NCBI GenBank assembly: GCA_946811185.2
Contig: OX328104.1
Location: forward strand, 53,242,505-53,306,504
Reading direction: 5' to 3'
From: Hippopus hippopus
Taxonomy: Eukaryota; Mollusca; Bivalvia; Cardiida; Cardiidae
DNA length: 64,000 bases
In this document: in pieces, positions 1-11,136 of the stretch
Layout: every line of letters starts with the position of its first letter
Numbering within the stretch: the stretch's first letter is position 1
The notes under the pieces: model-generated
What the model was told of the DNA's origin: nothing
Database searches by the model: none
Seen by the model: the letters and a program-made list of their open reading frames with translations, nothing else
Made by a program: the position numbers and the translations under genes

Positions 1-7
1 ATTTTTG

Positions 8-444
8 TTATAATTGTATCTACGCTGTTCCTTTCGAGTTTTTGTGGATTTGCAAACTGGAAGCACTCTGTCTTTTCGTCAGACTTTTCGTCAAACTTAA
101 AATTATTACAGTGGGACATGTGAACGACCCATATGTGAAGCTAGTTTAGGGAATGTTTTATAGTGGAAATACTTGCGCAATAACTTTTTGAAACAGTGTA
201 TGTTTTATATGAAATACGTCCGATTTGGACCGGAAGATGTTTTTTCCGGCTTATAATATAAGAAATTTACGTACAAAAAGAAACTAGACGATTATCGTAC
301 TATAATTTTGTATCTACGCTGTTCATTTCGAGGTTTTGTGGATTTGCAAACTGGGAGAACTCTGTTTTTGCGTCAGACTTTCCATGAAATTTCAAATTAT
401 TACAGCGGGACATACATGTATTTACGACCCATTTGTGAAGCTAT
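8..444. repeat. Direct duplication, two copies of about 140 bp
   Basis: Positions 8-147 and 301-444 are near-copies; both contain TCTACGCTGTTC, then GTGGATTTGCAAACTGG and a CGTCAGACTT block. They lie upstream of the first recognisable exon and are probably intronic. No coding potential was seen in 1-549. Confidence 0.7.
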
Positions 445-549
445 TATTTCAAAGTTAAATTCCATAATTTAGTGACAACAAATTTCAAACGGAATTTTAA
501 AAATAGCAAAATAATTGGGACTTACCAACATAGATTTTTACCATAACAG

Positions 550-733
550 ATGTATCATGGAGAGGGCTGTTTGTACTTGGACAGAAGTATTACAATACTT
601 TTGAAGCCTGTAATGGAGCTGGATTGTGTCGTCAACTTACATCTGACGGAGTCATTTTAGACAATTCACCGCCAATTAGCGGCCTTGTCAAAGTTGGTCC
701 GGGCAGTCATCACCAAAACTATCTCGGACACAA
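550..733 (+). CDS. Exon of FN3-like modular protein
   Basis: The exon opens after an AACAG acceptor and ends before GTAAGT. It encodes the end of one module (G-Q-K-Y-Y-N-T-F-E-A-C-N-G-A-G-L-C) and a D-N-S-P-P linker. It ends with two bases of a codon that the next exon completes to give N-T-S. It was found by reading the frame and is too short for ordinary ORF calling. Confidence 0.6.
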
Positions 734-876
734 GTAAGTTTTAATCAAAGTTATAATATCGATTTTTTTGTACATTATTTTCACAATATTGAATATTTAA
801 CACATTTAATGCATGATTTAGAATGATTTATAAAACTACTTAACATGTCTCAGTTACCTTTCACAATTATTTTCAG

Positions 877-2516
877 CACTTCTGTTCGGATACAATGGGT
901 AGGATTTGAAGATCCTGAATCTGGTATCGAGATATTCGAGGCATGTATTGGACAAAGACCTTTCTCATGCGACCTCCTTCCATCATTTTCATGTCTTTTA
1001 CAATCAAATATCATTAAAACTGGAATCGACCTACCACTTGGCAAAGCAATGTATGCAACAGTGACTGCCTATAACAAAGTTGGAATGAAAGTTACACAAA
1101 CTTCCGACTATTTCATAATCGATGATAGTCCACCACAACTTGTAAAAAGTCCTCGCATTTCATCTAACAACAAATCAGCGGATGGCTTATATATTCAGTG
1201 GGAACAGTCTGTCCTAAGAGCGCACTGGAAATTCGAGGACAACGAAAGTCCTATTGTGAGACACGAGCTTTCTTTACGTACCCATCACGAGGGTCACACA
1301 CCAATCGAACATTTGGAAGTTGGTAATGTGGAAATGGTTGCAATCAGCCTCAAAGGAAATCAGTGGTTACACAACGGAGATACGTATAGCCTCTTTGTGA
1401 CCAGCTGTAACGCTGCTGGGCACTGCTCAACAGGGCATAGTAATGACTTACTAATTGATTCAACACCACCGTTTCTTGGTGGATTTAAGCCACCAATGAC
1501 ATGGCAGAATTTCATATCGGCAAATGGAATTATCAAAAGCACTGTGATGCTGACATGGTACGGATTCCAGGACGAAGAATCCGATATTCAGTACTACTTT
1601 TTAACTGCAAGTAAATCTTATTCTGGTGATGAACTCACGGGTGGAACTATTACTGTAGGTGTTAACAGCTCTTCAGCTGAAGTAACAACAAACGTTACCC
1701 TAACAGGGGCTTTGGTGACTGATGACGTCGTCGTTCTGTCAGTATGGGCTCAAAACAAAGCAGGACTTAACAGTTCAATAGGTAAAATATCTGTCAATGC
1801 CGTTCGAACCTCAAAACTAAGTATTGATATAACCATACACAGAGGGATTCTAGAAATTCAAAAGCATTCCTGCCAGGTACATTTCTGTAATTATGATTGT
1901 ACCTGCGCTGTTTTGGGACAGCCTTGTCTGGACTATGGTAGTGTTAAACCCTGTCAAGAAGTAAATGATACGTTAATTGAAGACAATGATGCTTATCAAG
2001 TTATAGATGTACTCTCAGGCTTAGAAGAGACTCCTGAAAACATAACTGCATCGTCGGCTTGTTTGACGGGATTTTGGACAGCACGCGGCAATAATGTAAC
2101 TCATGCTCCTATAAGATATGAATGGAGTGCCGGACTAGTTGGTCAACAAGTCGGTGAAGGTATTTTTGACTTAAAAGCAGAGCTCCCATGGAAAGATGTA
2201 GGATTACAACGCCACTTTATACATTGTCTCAAAGCTAACCACACACTTATACATGGCGAAAGGTATATGATCTACGTTCGGGCTTGGTACGATTTTGATA
2301 CATTTATGGAATTCCGGTCGTCGCCGATAACTGTCGACAACACACCACCCACAGTCAGACGTGGACGGTTGATAAAAGACTCAGACTCTTCTTGTGTCAA
2401 AGACTTTGATTTTATTGACTGGACAACCACAATTACAGCATGTTGGGACGGTGTATTTAGTGAGCAACAGGGAAGAATCGCTTACTATACTGTTGCCCTC
2501 GGCACGTCAACAAAAG
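877..2516 (+). CDS. Large exon of FN3-like modular protein
   Basis: The exon follows a TTATTTTCAG acceptor and ends at AAAAG|GTTTGT. It codes for about 546 residues with at least four modules, each closed by a D-x-(S/T)-P-P linker (D-D-S-P-P, D-S-T-P-P, D-N-T-P-P). Each following module begins with a W-x-G-F-x-D-x-E-S type motif. A cysteine-rich patch (about 1868-1955, with C-x5-C-x3-C-x-C spacing) interrupts the repeat pattern and is probably a small disulphide-bonded insert. Several N-x-S/T sequons fit a secreted protein. The first ATG (845) lies in the intron, so it is not a start codon. Confidence 0.7.
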
Positions 2517-2644
2517 GTTTGTGGTCTATCCTGACTTGACATCGCGATCTTATCTGACTGAAATATTTTGCCATTTTAAAATACATATAGTGTTTATTGG
2601 ATTGTTTCCTGTTAATCATTATGTGCATGCTCATAATCAAGCTC

Positions 2645-2926
2645 CGGCTTGAGAACAGGGAGTCGTGGTTCGAATCCCCAGCTCGGCCAGTTTCTTTCCA
2701 AGAATTTATGATAGTCATTGAGACAGGATTCACCATTCTGTCACCGTTGATCATTGTTTCGACGATGGTTGAGTGGAAAAGCAGCCAGTGGCTTTGGAGG
2801 AATACCGTTCGAAGTATTTGTAACAGAAAAAAAACAGAAAGCAAGGAAAAGTGCACTGGCCGCCGCGATATAAATTGATGTTTGAAACGGCGTTAAACAC
2901 CATAAAATCAATCAATCATAATCACA
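2645..2926 (+). repeat. SINE, 5'-truncated, within an intron
   Basis: A pol III B-box-like GGTTCGAATCC (about 2670) is followed by a body ending AACGGCGTTAAACACC and a short AATC tail. The body matches copies near 14,575 and 15,060. The A-box region is not convincing here, so the 5' end is probably lost. Confidence 0.6.
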
Positions 2927-3099
2927 GTCTAATATTATATTCTTCTACTTGTGAATTTTAATTTCTATGTGATACACGATGGCAGCCGATGGCTTCTAGA
3001 TTTTCTGTTGGATGATTTTCAATCGATCGAGAGTTGTTCTAGAAATTATAATGAAATTGATTCCCCTTGTGTACTAAAAATTCCTTGTATTTTCAACAG

Positions 3100-4028
3100 C
3101 TGATGATACATTAAAAACAACACCTGTAAGTTTGAACACAACTGACATAGTCAGTAAAGTTAATCTACGACATGGTACGAGGTACTTTTTCACGGTAACT
3201 ACTTACAACGATCTTGGCCTACATACGACGGCAGTTTCAGATGGTTTCATCATTGATACAGATAACCCTACTTCAGGAATTGTCTTCAATACTAGATACC
3301 ATAGAAACACGCTTTTCCAAAGTTCTAACGAGTCAATGAGTATCTCATGGCATGGATTTGTAGATCACTATTCAAGTATCCATTCCTTTTTTGTGGCTAT
3401 GGTTGAAGAAACAAAGACGGACTTGGCGAATGTTACTTTTGTAAATGTTGGTCTGCAGGGCAGTCATGCATTTTTTAATGTAAGTCTTAAGCAAGGAACC
3501 AGTTATGTTGGTATAGTTCAAGCCATAGATTCTGCCGGACACTTCAGTGAAGCAGTTCGATCTAGCGGTACGACGATAGACACGACTCCTCCGGAAGGAT
3601 ACACTTGTAGTAGATTTGATCTGGTGGACGAGAAGACAAGTATCATTCTACAAGAGGAAAATAAGAACTTTACATTCCTCCTCAATCTTATTAAAGGTTC
3701 GCTGTATGTAATACGGGCAAAAGTACGGACGAATGATACGCGAGTCAAAGCAAACTTTGAACTTGACCGTAATCGACTTCCCCTACCTATAACCTTCAAT
3801 CATGATGGTTCCCGCGAAATGGAACATTCTTTCTTTTCTCCACAAAGCGGACAAAAGACCATTGTTATACACTTTATGTCGGCGTCACCAATAATCGGAA
3901 CAGCTTTGATTGAAATCTGTTCTACTCTGGTTCCCGATGACACCAAGGCGGTTTCCGTTAGACAGATAGACCCTAACAATATTGCTGTGAAAGTTTTGGT
4001 GATCGATAACATCAGCTCAGTACACGAG
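3100..4028 (+). CDS. Exon of FN3-like modular protein
   Basis: The exon opens after TTTTCAACAG and ends at CACGAG|GTATCT, on a complete codon (phase 0). It holds two more modules with D-T-D-N-P and D-T-T-P-P linkers. These are followed by a beta-rich stretch of about 150 residues without the usual W-x-G-F motif (from Y-T-C-S-R-F), possibly a different domain. It joins the preceding exon in frame. Confidence 0.65.
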
Positions 4029-4397
4029 GTATCTCATACTTATTTATTCACACTTAATTCCTTTCCACCCCCCTTAAAAAATCTTTTCCGTACGATCTCT
4101 TGATTTCGTATTTTCTCCTATGTTTTGTTCCCTGGTAAAGCAAATCTCATTTTTTTAGTCACATTTAATTTGCCGTCTACAAATACCATAAAAACAGCAA
4201 AAGTGTCGTCTAGTATCGAAGAAATTCCATGTCTCTAGTCTGTTCTCGTTTCTTGCCTTTACAAATCTACGTTAAACCTTTGTATACTATATCTAGTGTT
4301 CATATATATAAATAAATTCATTATTCAATTACTCAGTCAATAGGTCCAATAGATCAAATAGTTTTCTATGCTGTGATTTTATTAATAATCCTTAACT

Positions 4398-4505
4398 CTT
4401 TCAGTGCCGTAGGTGAAATCAACGGCTTCTGTGGCTGGCACTGATCAAGATTCGACTGCACAGAACGCGCAGTCTGATCAAGGGTCTGTGCCAGCCTCTT
4501 GTTTA
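4398..4505. repeat. Dispersed palindromic repeat, copy 1
   Basis: The sequence around CAGAACGCGCAGTCTGATCAAGG has an inverted partner upstream (GATCAAGATTCGACTGCACAG). A second copy lies near 10,036-10,130. It is intronic and non-coding. Confidence 0.5.
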
Positions 4506-5077
4506 GTCAAACCTGTAGGCTGAAAATCATTTTTAGTTTATACAGTTGGCAGTAAAGGAAGTAAATTAGCTATAGACACTCCATAATAGGCTAGAGTGTC
4601 ATTATAGGTATATTATTTTTCCTTTAAAGTTAAAGCAAAGTTGGGTATGCATTCCATTAATAGGTTAGTACACGCTATATAATGGTTCAAGTGTCTTGTC
4701 ACCGGAAGAGGATATACAGTAAATAAGAAAACTTGAGGAATAACATAGCTTCAGATCAGCCTGGTATGGCTGATCTGAAATTACAGGGCTTCTTTAATTT
4801 CATTTTTAAGAAAAAATATATATGTGTGTGTTCTTCTACAAGTAGGATAAGTTTGATACGTACTTCACAGAGTATTAGGAAGGTTACCTCCCTTTAATTG
4901 CATATGATTAATCCATTGACTGGTTTCCAACTGCCTTTTCATTGTCTTTCAGTGGCACATAATTATTATTATTTTTTTTATAGTAATTCAGTCAATGAAG
5001 TTGAAAACTCACTAGCCACATTTTAAAATGATAAAGCTCTGTTTCAAAAGATAATGTTTTATTGGTATCTCCATTAG

Positions 5078-5405
5078 GTTCGCATAGGGGTTGGCAGCAC
5101 GTTAGGAGGCTTTCAGATTCGTCCTTTATCTATAATTCATGGTGGAACCAATGGTATAATTCCTGTGAAAGTACCACATGCCACAAAACTGTATGTGACC
5201 GCTGTGACGGAAAATAATGCCGGACTTCAGTCGACATTTCACGCAGAGCCTATTGTGATGGACAAAACAGCACCACATATGTATGAGATTAGGAGTAAAG
5301 TAAACAGTACCACTGATCAGACGTCCGAAATCACATCAAAGATAGTAACTGAATGGAAAACTAGTGACGATGAAAGTGGTGTAAAAGAATGCTTTTGTTA
5401 TATAG
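5078..5405 (+). CDS. Exon of FN3-like modular protein
   Basis: The acceptor is CCATTAG|GTTCGC and the donor ATATAG|GTGAGT. It encodes 109 codons plus one base and contains the motif L-Y-V-T-A-V-T-E-N-N-A-G-L-Q-S followed by D-K-T-A-P. This is one module end and the start of the next (E-W-K-T-S-D-D-E-S-G-V). Phase 0 in and phase 1 out agree with the flanking exons. Confidence 0.65.
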
Positions 5406-5623
5406 GTGAGTTAGGAATAAGCTTCACAGTTTCAAATGCATTTTATAAGCCAACCTCTCAGGAGATACTTTTGGTCTTAATCAGTATGGTAACAATTTTG
5501 AAACATTGTATAGGTAAGTCGGCGAAGTGTAGTATTCAGAAACATAAAGTCTAAAAAACAGAGTTTTTAACGTCCTTGTTTCCGTCTCGTTGTATTAATG
5601 CGCATTCGGTACACGTGTGAAGT

Positions 5624-5823
5624 NNNNNNNNNNNNNNNNNNNNNNNNNNNNNNNNNNNNNNNNNNNNNNNNNNNNNNNNNNNNNNNNNNNNNNNNNNNNN
5701 NNNNNNNNNNNNNNNNNNNNNNNNNNNNNNNNNNNNNNNNNNNNNNNNNNNNNNNNNNNNNNNNNNNNNNNNNNNNNNNNNNNNNNNNNNNNNNNNNNNN
5801 NNNNNNNNNNNNNNNNNNNNNNN
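5624..5823. other. Assembly gap (200 N)
   Basis: Exactly 200 unknown bases, probably a fixed-size scaffold gap rather than a measured one. It lies in the intron between the exons ending at 5405 and starting at 7420 and truncates the Penelope-like fragment on its left side. Confidence 0.98.
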
Positions 5824-6530
5824 GATTGACAGGAACTATCCAATGCAGGTGATAAAAACAGGATTTATAAAAGCATTACAAATTCCAAGAAACAGTCTTT
5901 TAACAGTTAAAGAAAAGACTGAAAAGCCTATCATACCGTTCGTATCCACCCACAATCCTAAAAACAGTGAACTATTCGGATTACTTAGATCTAACTTGAT
6001 TATTCTAAGCGGGGATGAAAAAATGAATAGTATAATCACAGACACTAAAATCATAAAATGTAAAAGACAGCTCCCTAATCTTAAACGCCTTATTACGCGG
6101 TCGGAGTTCAGTCTAGACACAGCCGCTTGCGTAAAAAAAGTGTGGACAACCACGGTGTGGACTGTGTGATTACATTATTGAAGGTAACAACATTAAATTA
6201 AATGATAAAACTTTTTTTGTAAAAGAAAATATGGACTGTACTGTTAAAAATGTTATTTATGTTTTAATTTGTAATGGGTGTAGGGAATTTTACATCGGAC
6301 AGACCGGTGACAAATTAAGGAACAGAAAAACAGTACATTATCAACAAGTCAGAGACCCATTAACAAGGCATATGCCTTTAAGTGCGCATTTAGATAAATG
6401 TTCCAAAACCTCTCCGAAATTCTCGATCTTTCCTTTCTTTAAAATGCATAACGACAATGTTTCAGCTAGGTTACTTAAAGAACAATCATTCATCAATAGA
6501 TTTATGCCTAAATTGAACATTAAGCCATAA
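5824..6530 (+). pseudogene. GIY-YIG endonuclease region of Penelope-like element (frame-shifted)
   Basis: The part before about 6139 reads in one frame and contains the C-terminal linker (R-N-Y-P at the start, then basic residues). The part after it reads in another and contains a cysteine-rich knuckle followed by the endonuclease. In the ORF starting at 6231 the signature Y-V-L-I-C-x2-C and F-Y-I-G-Q-T-G is clear, followed by R-N-R-K-x2-H and a later E-x-S-F-I-N. GIY-YIG nucleases nick target DNA for priming. The break is at an A7 run, so one extra base is the simplest cause. The fragment is an old or partial copy and is unlikely to make protein. Confidence 0.65.
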
Positions 6531-6555
6531 CGTCATCAATTATTGCGTTAAGTGT

Positions 6556-6576
6556 GTAGCAACGCGACGTTGCTAC
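6556..6576. repeat. Perfect 9-bp stem hairpin
   Basis: GTAGCAACG and CGTTGCTAC flank the loop CGA. It lies just upstream of the hammerhead-like core and may be part of the same RNA fold. Confidence 0.6.
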
Positions 6577-6592
6577 GTGATTTATTGTTGCC

Positions 6593-6615
6593 CTGATGAG
6601 CTTTCAAAGCGAAAC
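6593..6615 (+). ncRNA. Hammerhead-ribozyme-like core motif
   Basis: CTGATGAG, a short GCTTT/AAAGC stem and CGAAAC occur in the order of the conserved hammerhead core, just 3' of a Penelope-like ORF. Hammerheads are known in Penelope-like elements. A full three-stem fold with a cleavage triplet was not established by eye. Confidence 0.35.
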
Positions 6616-6672
6616 CGGTTGGCAATAAACGTTATTCATATATACTCCCATGTGATGTTATTTATGTTTATT

Positions 6673-6722
6673 ATATATATATATGTGTGTGTGTGTGGGG
6701 TGTGTGTGTGTGTGTGTGTGTG
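6673..6722. repeat. TA/TG microsatellite
   Basis: A (TA)n run passes into an interrupted (TG)n run of about 40 bases. Confidence 0.85.
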
Positions 6723-7419
6723 CAAGACTTAATCTTTGTTTTTTTTTTCCTTTTTGACGTACCAATACATACAGTGTACATCCTAGCATGTGACAGCTTA
6801 TTTTTGATTGCATGGTAGAGTTTGATTTACATACAGATAAAGTGCTAATAATTACCTTGTGAAATGAAGGAAATGTATGCAGAGATAATGCTTAATTTCT
6901 TTTTCAACGTGCGTGTCAGACAATCTAGACGTAAAACTTAAAAGAAAATTCAATAAATTGCATATGAAAAATAGAAAATGAGGCTTGCCTACGTGGGACA
7001 GTGGTTTCTTGGTTTTATCCCAGTTCTTGTTGCGCAGGTCAAGCCATTGTGCACTTTTGCAAGGTACTGCAGAGCCATAGGCTCGTAACGGTGAAGTTTA
7101 AGAAACGCAATTAACTGAGCGGCTGAAGAAAAAAAGAGGGACACTTAAGCTTGTCTAACGTCACGATTAGATGGTACACTCAAGTTTTCCGTCAGCAAAG
7201 AAGGGCACAGCGCAAAATAATTAAGCCAAGAGTGCTAGCTGGTGGTTCAACTTTCATCTATACTTTCTTATTTAAGTACATTCTCAGAAAGAGCTAAATT
7301 ATCCAATAGTCTAATAATTCATTTGTATGTCGACGTAAAGATAAACAAGGTAAATTTACAAGATGTACTTGCTGCTTACTAGATCTTTACTTGTTATTCT
7401 GATCCATGATTTCTTTCAG

Positions 7420-8028
7420 CAGCTTCTCTGTTCATGCCTTATAAAGCAATGGAACTTGCATTAATGTTTTGGACTGATTTCCTTTCAGGCAGTAACAGCT
7501 TCTGGAGTGATATCGTAGATCCGTGGCCTTCTAACTCTGTGCTACATTGTCAATCTCCAGCCTTAAACTTTCAGCACGGCATGAAGATATATGTTACAGT
7601 TCGGTGCGTGAACAATGTAGAATTGGCTACAGAAATGTCCTCGGGTCCAGTTATTATCGTGAAACGACCACCAAACACTGATCAAGCTAAAGTTTCGTTC
7701 ATGAAACTAGGCGAAGAAAGTCACAAGGGTGAACTAGGCACTGTATCAGAAGTTTCTATTCAAACAAACGATAGCCACATACGGTTCCAGTGGTCTGGAT
7801 TTCTGGATACGTCTCCTATAAAACATTACGAGTACAGGCTTCTTCATGAGCATGCACCTTTGATTGATTGGTCGAGTTCGGGCGAAAAAACCATGGCAAC
7901 TGTTTCTGGACATCCTTTGGTCTCCGGTAATACTTACACAGCAGAAGTGAGGGCTTACAACGATAAATATGGCAGTGAGGTTGTCCGGGCCAATTTGTTA
8001 ATTTACAAGGACAAGCCCGCACTATCAG
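7420..8028 (+). CDS. Exon of FN3-like modular protein
   Basis: The acceptor is TTTCTTTCAG and the donor ATCAG|GTTAGG; phase 1 at both ends. The exon encodes one module end, Y-V-T-V-R-C-V-N-N-V-E-L-A, and a full module starting R-F-Q-W-S-G-F-L-D and ending Y-T-A-E-V-R-A-Y-N. A second possible acceptor (CAGCAG) makes the exact start uncertain by three bases. Confidence 0.65.
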
Positions 8029-9188
8029 GTTAGGAAAATCTTTACCCTTCACTACACGTAATTTATCCTTCGCCGATAATGTCAAATTGAACAAGTTGAG
8101 GATTTTGCCGCTTGGAAAAAATATTAATCTACCTGCACCCCATTTTGTGTTTATCGCCTTTTCCAACTTCATATCAGTTACTTCAAAGGTGTTTCATGTC
8201 ACCTATCAGTGCATTCTGGTGTTTCTGTAAACTGTACCATAAACAACTCTCTTCCAACCCACTGGCTGTTTCCTAGCAGTAACATATTGTGTCGTTTACT
8301 GGTAGAATGGGCGAGATTACTCTCTCAAATAGAATTTTTCCCGAGCCGGTACTGGAACCTCAAACCACTGTGTACTAAGCCTGTAGTTTACAGCCTGAGT
8401 ATCGTCATATAGTGAACTACTGATAGCATGAAGTAGCTTTATGTGACTCCAACAAGCCGGTGAATTTTAATGAATTAGTTTTGTTCTATAGAGTATTGGA
8501 CATTTCAACTTACTCATGGTATTCATTTTCAAATTGATTAATGTGATTATAGCGAACAAAGGTGTTAAAGAAGACTTCTGGCTAAGTATTTCTTTCCAAA
8601 GCTTTGGAGAAAATGTAAATATTGCTGAATATAGCTGCACGTTTGTCTTGTAATTAAGGACGTGCATGTCACTGATCAAGTATGTACGATTATTATGATC
8701 GATGAGACCTTCCCAGTAAACGAGTCTTATTTAATTCCAATTTGGCCAAGTAAATTTGATGTGACATTACTTTGTCTGCAAATTAGACCACAATTTTCAC
8801 ATTCAGAGCTTTCCTGGCCAAAAGATTTTTACAAAAGATCGGCGAGTCCAGATCCAAATGTAGACTGCACGTTATATGCTGCCTGATCTTGATCTACAGC
8901 TGTGCCATTTTTACCCTTAGAATACCGAGAACGACATAAAACGTTTTTGTTGGCAATGTACATCAAAATCATACTTGACAAGAGATGTAGTCTGACCTTG
9001 GATCTACACTGTCCGTTTACCTGTGAGATGTTTAAGCCAGAACAGTTTAAAACTTGTCATAAACAGGTATTCTGTCTTCACTGAAATGTATCTTATTTAC
9101 TCACCACATCTACGGGTAAGTACTGGTATAATGCTTGAAATACTTCTATGAATCATTTTCTTTTTAACTATTTTTCGATAATTTCTAG

Positions 9189-9478
9189 GGGCACCTGTCC
9201 TTATTTCCCGATCTGACAAACAACTACACATTGATTGGAGCAATGTGTTCAAAGGTTCTCCACTAAAGGGGGTCACATCGTTATACAGTTTATATGTTGG
9301 TTCCCGCCCTGGTTTTAACGACATCAAGGATCTTCAGCAGCTTTCTGACCAGTCCTACGACATCGACCTACCCGAGTCGACTATCTTAACAGCCCAGATT
9401 ACAGAGGTCTACGTGTACATTACGTGTTCTTTCAACACCGGCACGTCATCTACGTACGAGACAAGCTTTAAAATGTAG
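9189..9478 (+). CDS. Last coding exon of FN3-like modular protein
   Basis: The exon follows TAATTTCTAG and reads in phase from the previous exon to a TAG at 9476-9478. It encodes the last module (I-D-W-S-N-V-F, then S-L-Y-V-G-S-R-P-G and V-Y-V-Y-I-T-C-S-F-N-T). There is no hydrophobic anchor. No clear AATAAA was found in the next 300 bases. Confidence 0.6.
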
Positions 9479-10035
9479 TATTACTGGATGCAGGAGGGAA
9501 AGTTGGATAAAACGCATACATTATAAAGAAATATGTCTTAGAGACGTTTTGACCTTCTCTTGTAGGAACAGTTCTTTATGAAAGGTTTTATCATGTTTGA
9601 TCGTCTATATATAGTGAATAGACTTGTGTGTGTGTGTGTGTGTGTGTGGTTTTTTTTTGTAGCTGATACTTTTTGAAATTGACGAGGTTTCCAGTACATG
9701 TAATTTTGTCTGCATCTTATCACCGTTCTCTGTTGATGTCGTTGCGTTCACATAATCCAGATAGATTTTCTCGGCTGAAATGAGCACAACTGTCTTATTA
9801 CGACCTTATAATTAGTACCTTTGCTCTCTGATACCCATGGTAACTAGGAGTTGCCCACTTGTTTCCAAATTAAATTCAGCTTCCAGAGTCTATTGTCACT
9901 TTAGAGAACATTTTGCTCGTGAAGGCTCATTCGTTTAAATGCAGTCTACCACATTTGATAAATATAATCCCGAAGTCTAAAAATGAATAATTAAAATTGA
10001 TAAATTCCTGGAGCTTCAACCAAGACATTTGACCA

Positions 10036-10130
10036 TTTCATCGCCATAGGTGAAAAACATTACTTTTTGCCAACGGCACTCACTAAGATCAAACTGAACA
10101 GAACGTGCAGTGTGATCTTGGGATTGTACC
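10036..10130. repeat. Dispersed palindromic repeat, copy 2
   Basis: It is similar to 4398-4505 (CAT-CGCCATAGGTGAAA start, CAGAACGTGCAGTGTGATCTTGG core). Confidence 0.45.
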
Positions 10131-10449
10131 TTCCGCTTAATAATCAAGCTTATAAGGTATAGTCTTTTGAGTTTTTAACAGATGTTTTTACATCTGTCGA
10201 AAGAGGTTACTTTTATTCTTTTTGTTGCTGATAGAGTTACATTATTTTTTTTAACTTATTTGGAAACACCTCCCATAGAAATTACTTTTCGTGCAAGATG
10301 TGATATGCCTGACGCTTTAAATTAATCTCAAGACGATGCGACAATAGACTGCTTTAAAGATTAAGACTCCTAAAATGAAAAAGAACATTTCAATTGGTAA
10401 CACAAGCCTGAATAATGCAATTTGAAGTTATTTTTACACTATTATCCAA

Positions 10450-10663
10450 TTAACCCGTTACCAAACAATCCCGTCTTTAAACGACCCTAAGGAAGAAGAC
10501 TTCTCAAAACATTGCAAGGAAAAGGCGAAAATGCTTGTGACCAGCATCACCTCCTTTTCCAACAATGGTTTCTTTTCCTTTCTTAAACAAATTTGTCATT
10601 TGTCTCCTGCAAGTGCTTTGAGTTTTGACATGTCTTTAATTCTATCGTCTGGTAAAGGGTTGA
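10450..10663. mobile_element. TTAA-type hairpin MITE, diverged copy
   Basis: It begins TTAACCCGTTACCA and ends TGGTAAAGGGTTGA, so one terminal TTAA has mutated. The interior carries the AAAATGCT/AGCAT palindrome, partly eroded. See the exact copy at 41,032. Confidence 0.6.
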
Positions 10664-11085
10664 ATAGCTGGCGGTGTAGACCCAAGATCAGACTGCATGT
10701 TCTGAGTATCCTGCTTTTGATTTACATCTACATTCTTGGTGGAAGAATTTAATGTTGCCCTAAACAACTGAAGGGTAAAACAAACTACTTATTTTTTCAG
10801 TACTGTCGATATAACACTAGGTATACATGTTAGGAAGGTGATCCAGGATCTCTGTGGACCTTTTTTTGTTATCGTTGTACTTATGTAACCACACAACTCT
10901 TATACAGATTTAATCAGATGTAGTATAGAAAATTGTAAATTAAATTTTCAGTGCATGTATTTTCTTTCTTTCTGTTGCCATATTACCTCCATGCTAAAAA
11001 TAAGCCCAACACAGAACACAGTATAAAAATTTTAGGCGCTAAAATTGCTACTATACGGGCATGTTCAGCAAAATAGAAAGGAATT

Positions 11086-11136
11086 AATGTTGAAATGGTG
11101 AATACGCAAGTCCTGCGTATTCACCATTCCAACATT
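11086..11136. repeat. Long hairpin, 23-bp arms
   Basis: AATGTTGAAATGGTGAATAC.. pairs with its inverse 5 bases later, with one mismatch. It is stand-alone; no TIR or TSD family was recognised. It could be a MITE core or a small-RNA precursor. Confidence 0.6.

Larger units (their letters stand above)
5824..6640 (+). mobile_element. Penelope-like retroelement, 3' fragment
   Basis: The fragment carries the end of a reverse-transcriptase ORF region and a GIY-YIG endonuclease, the hallmark C-terminal domain of most Penelope-like elements. It is followed by a hammerhead-like motif. The left side is cut by the assembly gap. It sits in an intron of the FN3-like gene in the same orientation. The coding part is frame-shifted near an A7 run (6133-6139). 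Confidence 0.65.
550..9478 (+). other. 3' part of a multi-exon gene for an extracellular modular (FN3-like) protein
   Basis: Six exons join in frame across GT..AG junctions (550-733, 877-2516, 3100-4028, 5078-5405, 7420-8028, 9189-9478). The phases match at every junction, which is the main support for the model. The protein repeats a module of about 90 residues: a W-x-GF-x-D-x-ES start, an aromatic-rich strand, a Y-x-V-x-V/A-x-N-x-AG segment and a linker such as D-x-PP. At least seven such linkers are visible. This resembles fibronectin-III-like beta-sandwich repeats of large secreted or membrane proteins of invertebrates. Many N-x-S/T sites and paired cysteines fit an extracellular place. 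The N-terminus lies outside the window, and the protein stops at 9478 without a visible membrane anchor. An exon could be hidden in the 200-base gap. Function unknown. Confidence 0.7.

Noticed and set aside
2597..2878. 93-codon ORF in the FN3 gene intron
   Set aside because: It lies on the SINE and has no motif.
5595..5852. ORFs across the run of N
   Set aside because: They are made of unknown bases.
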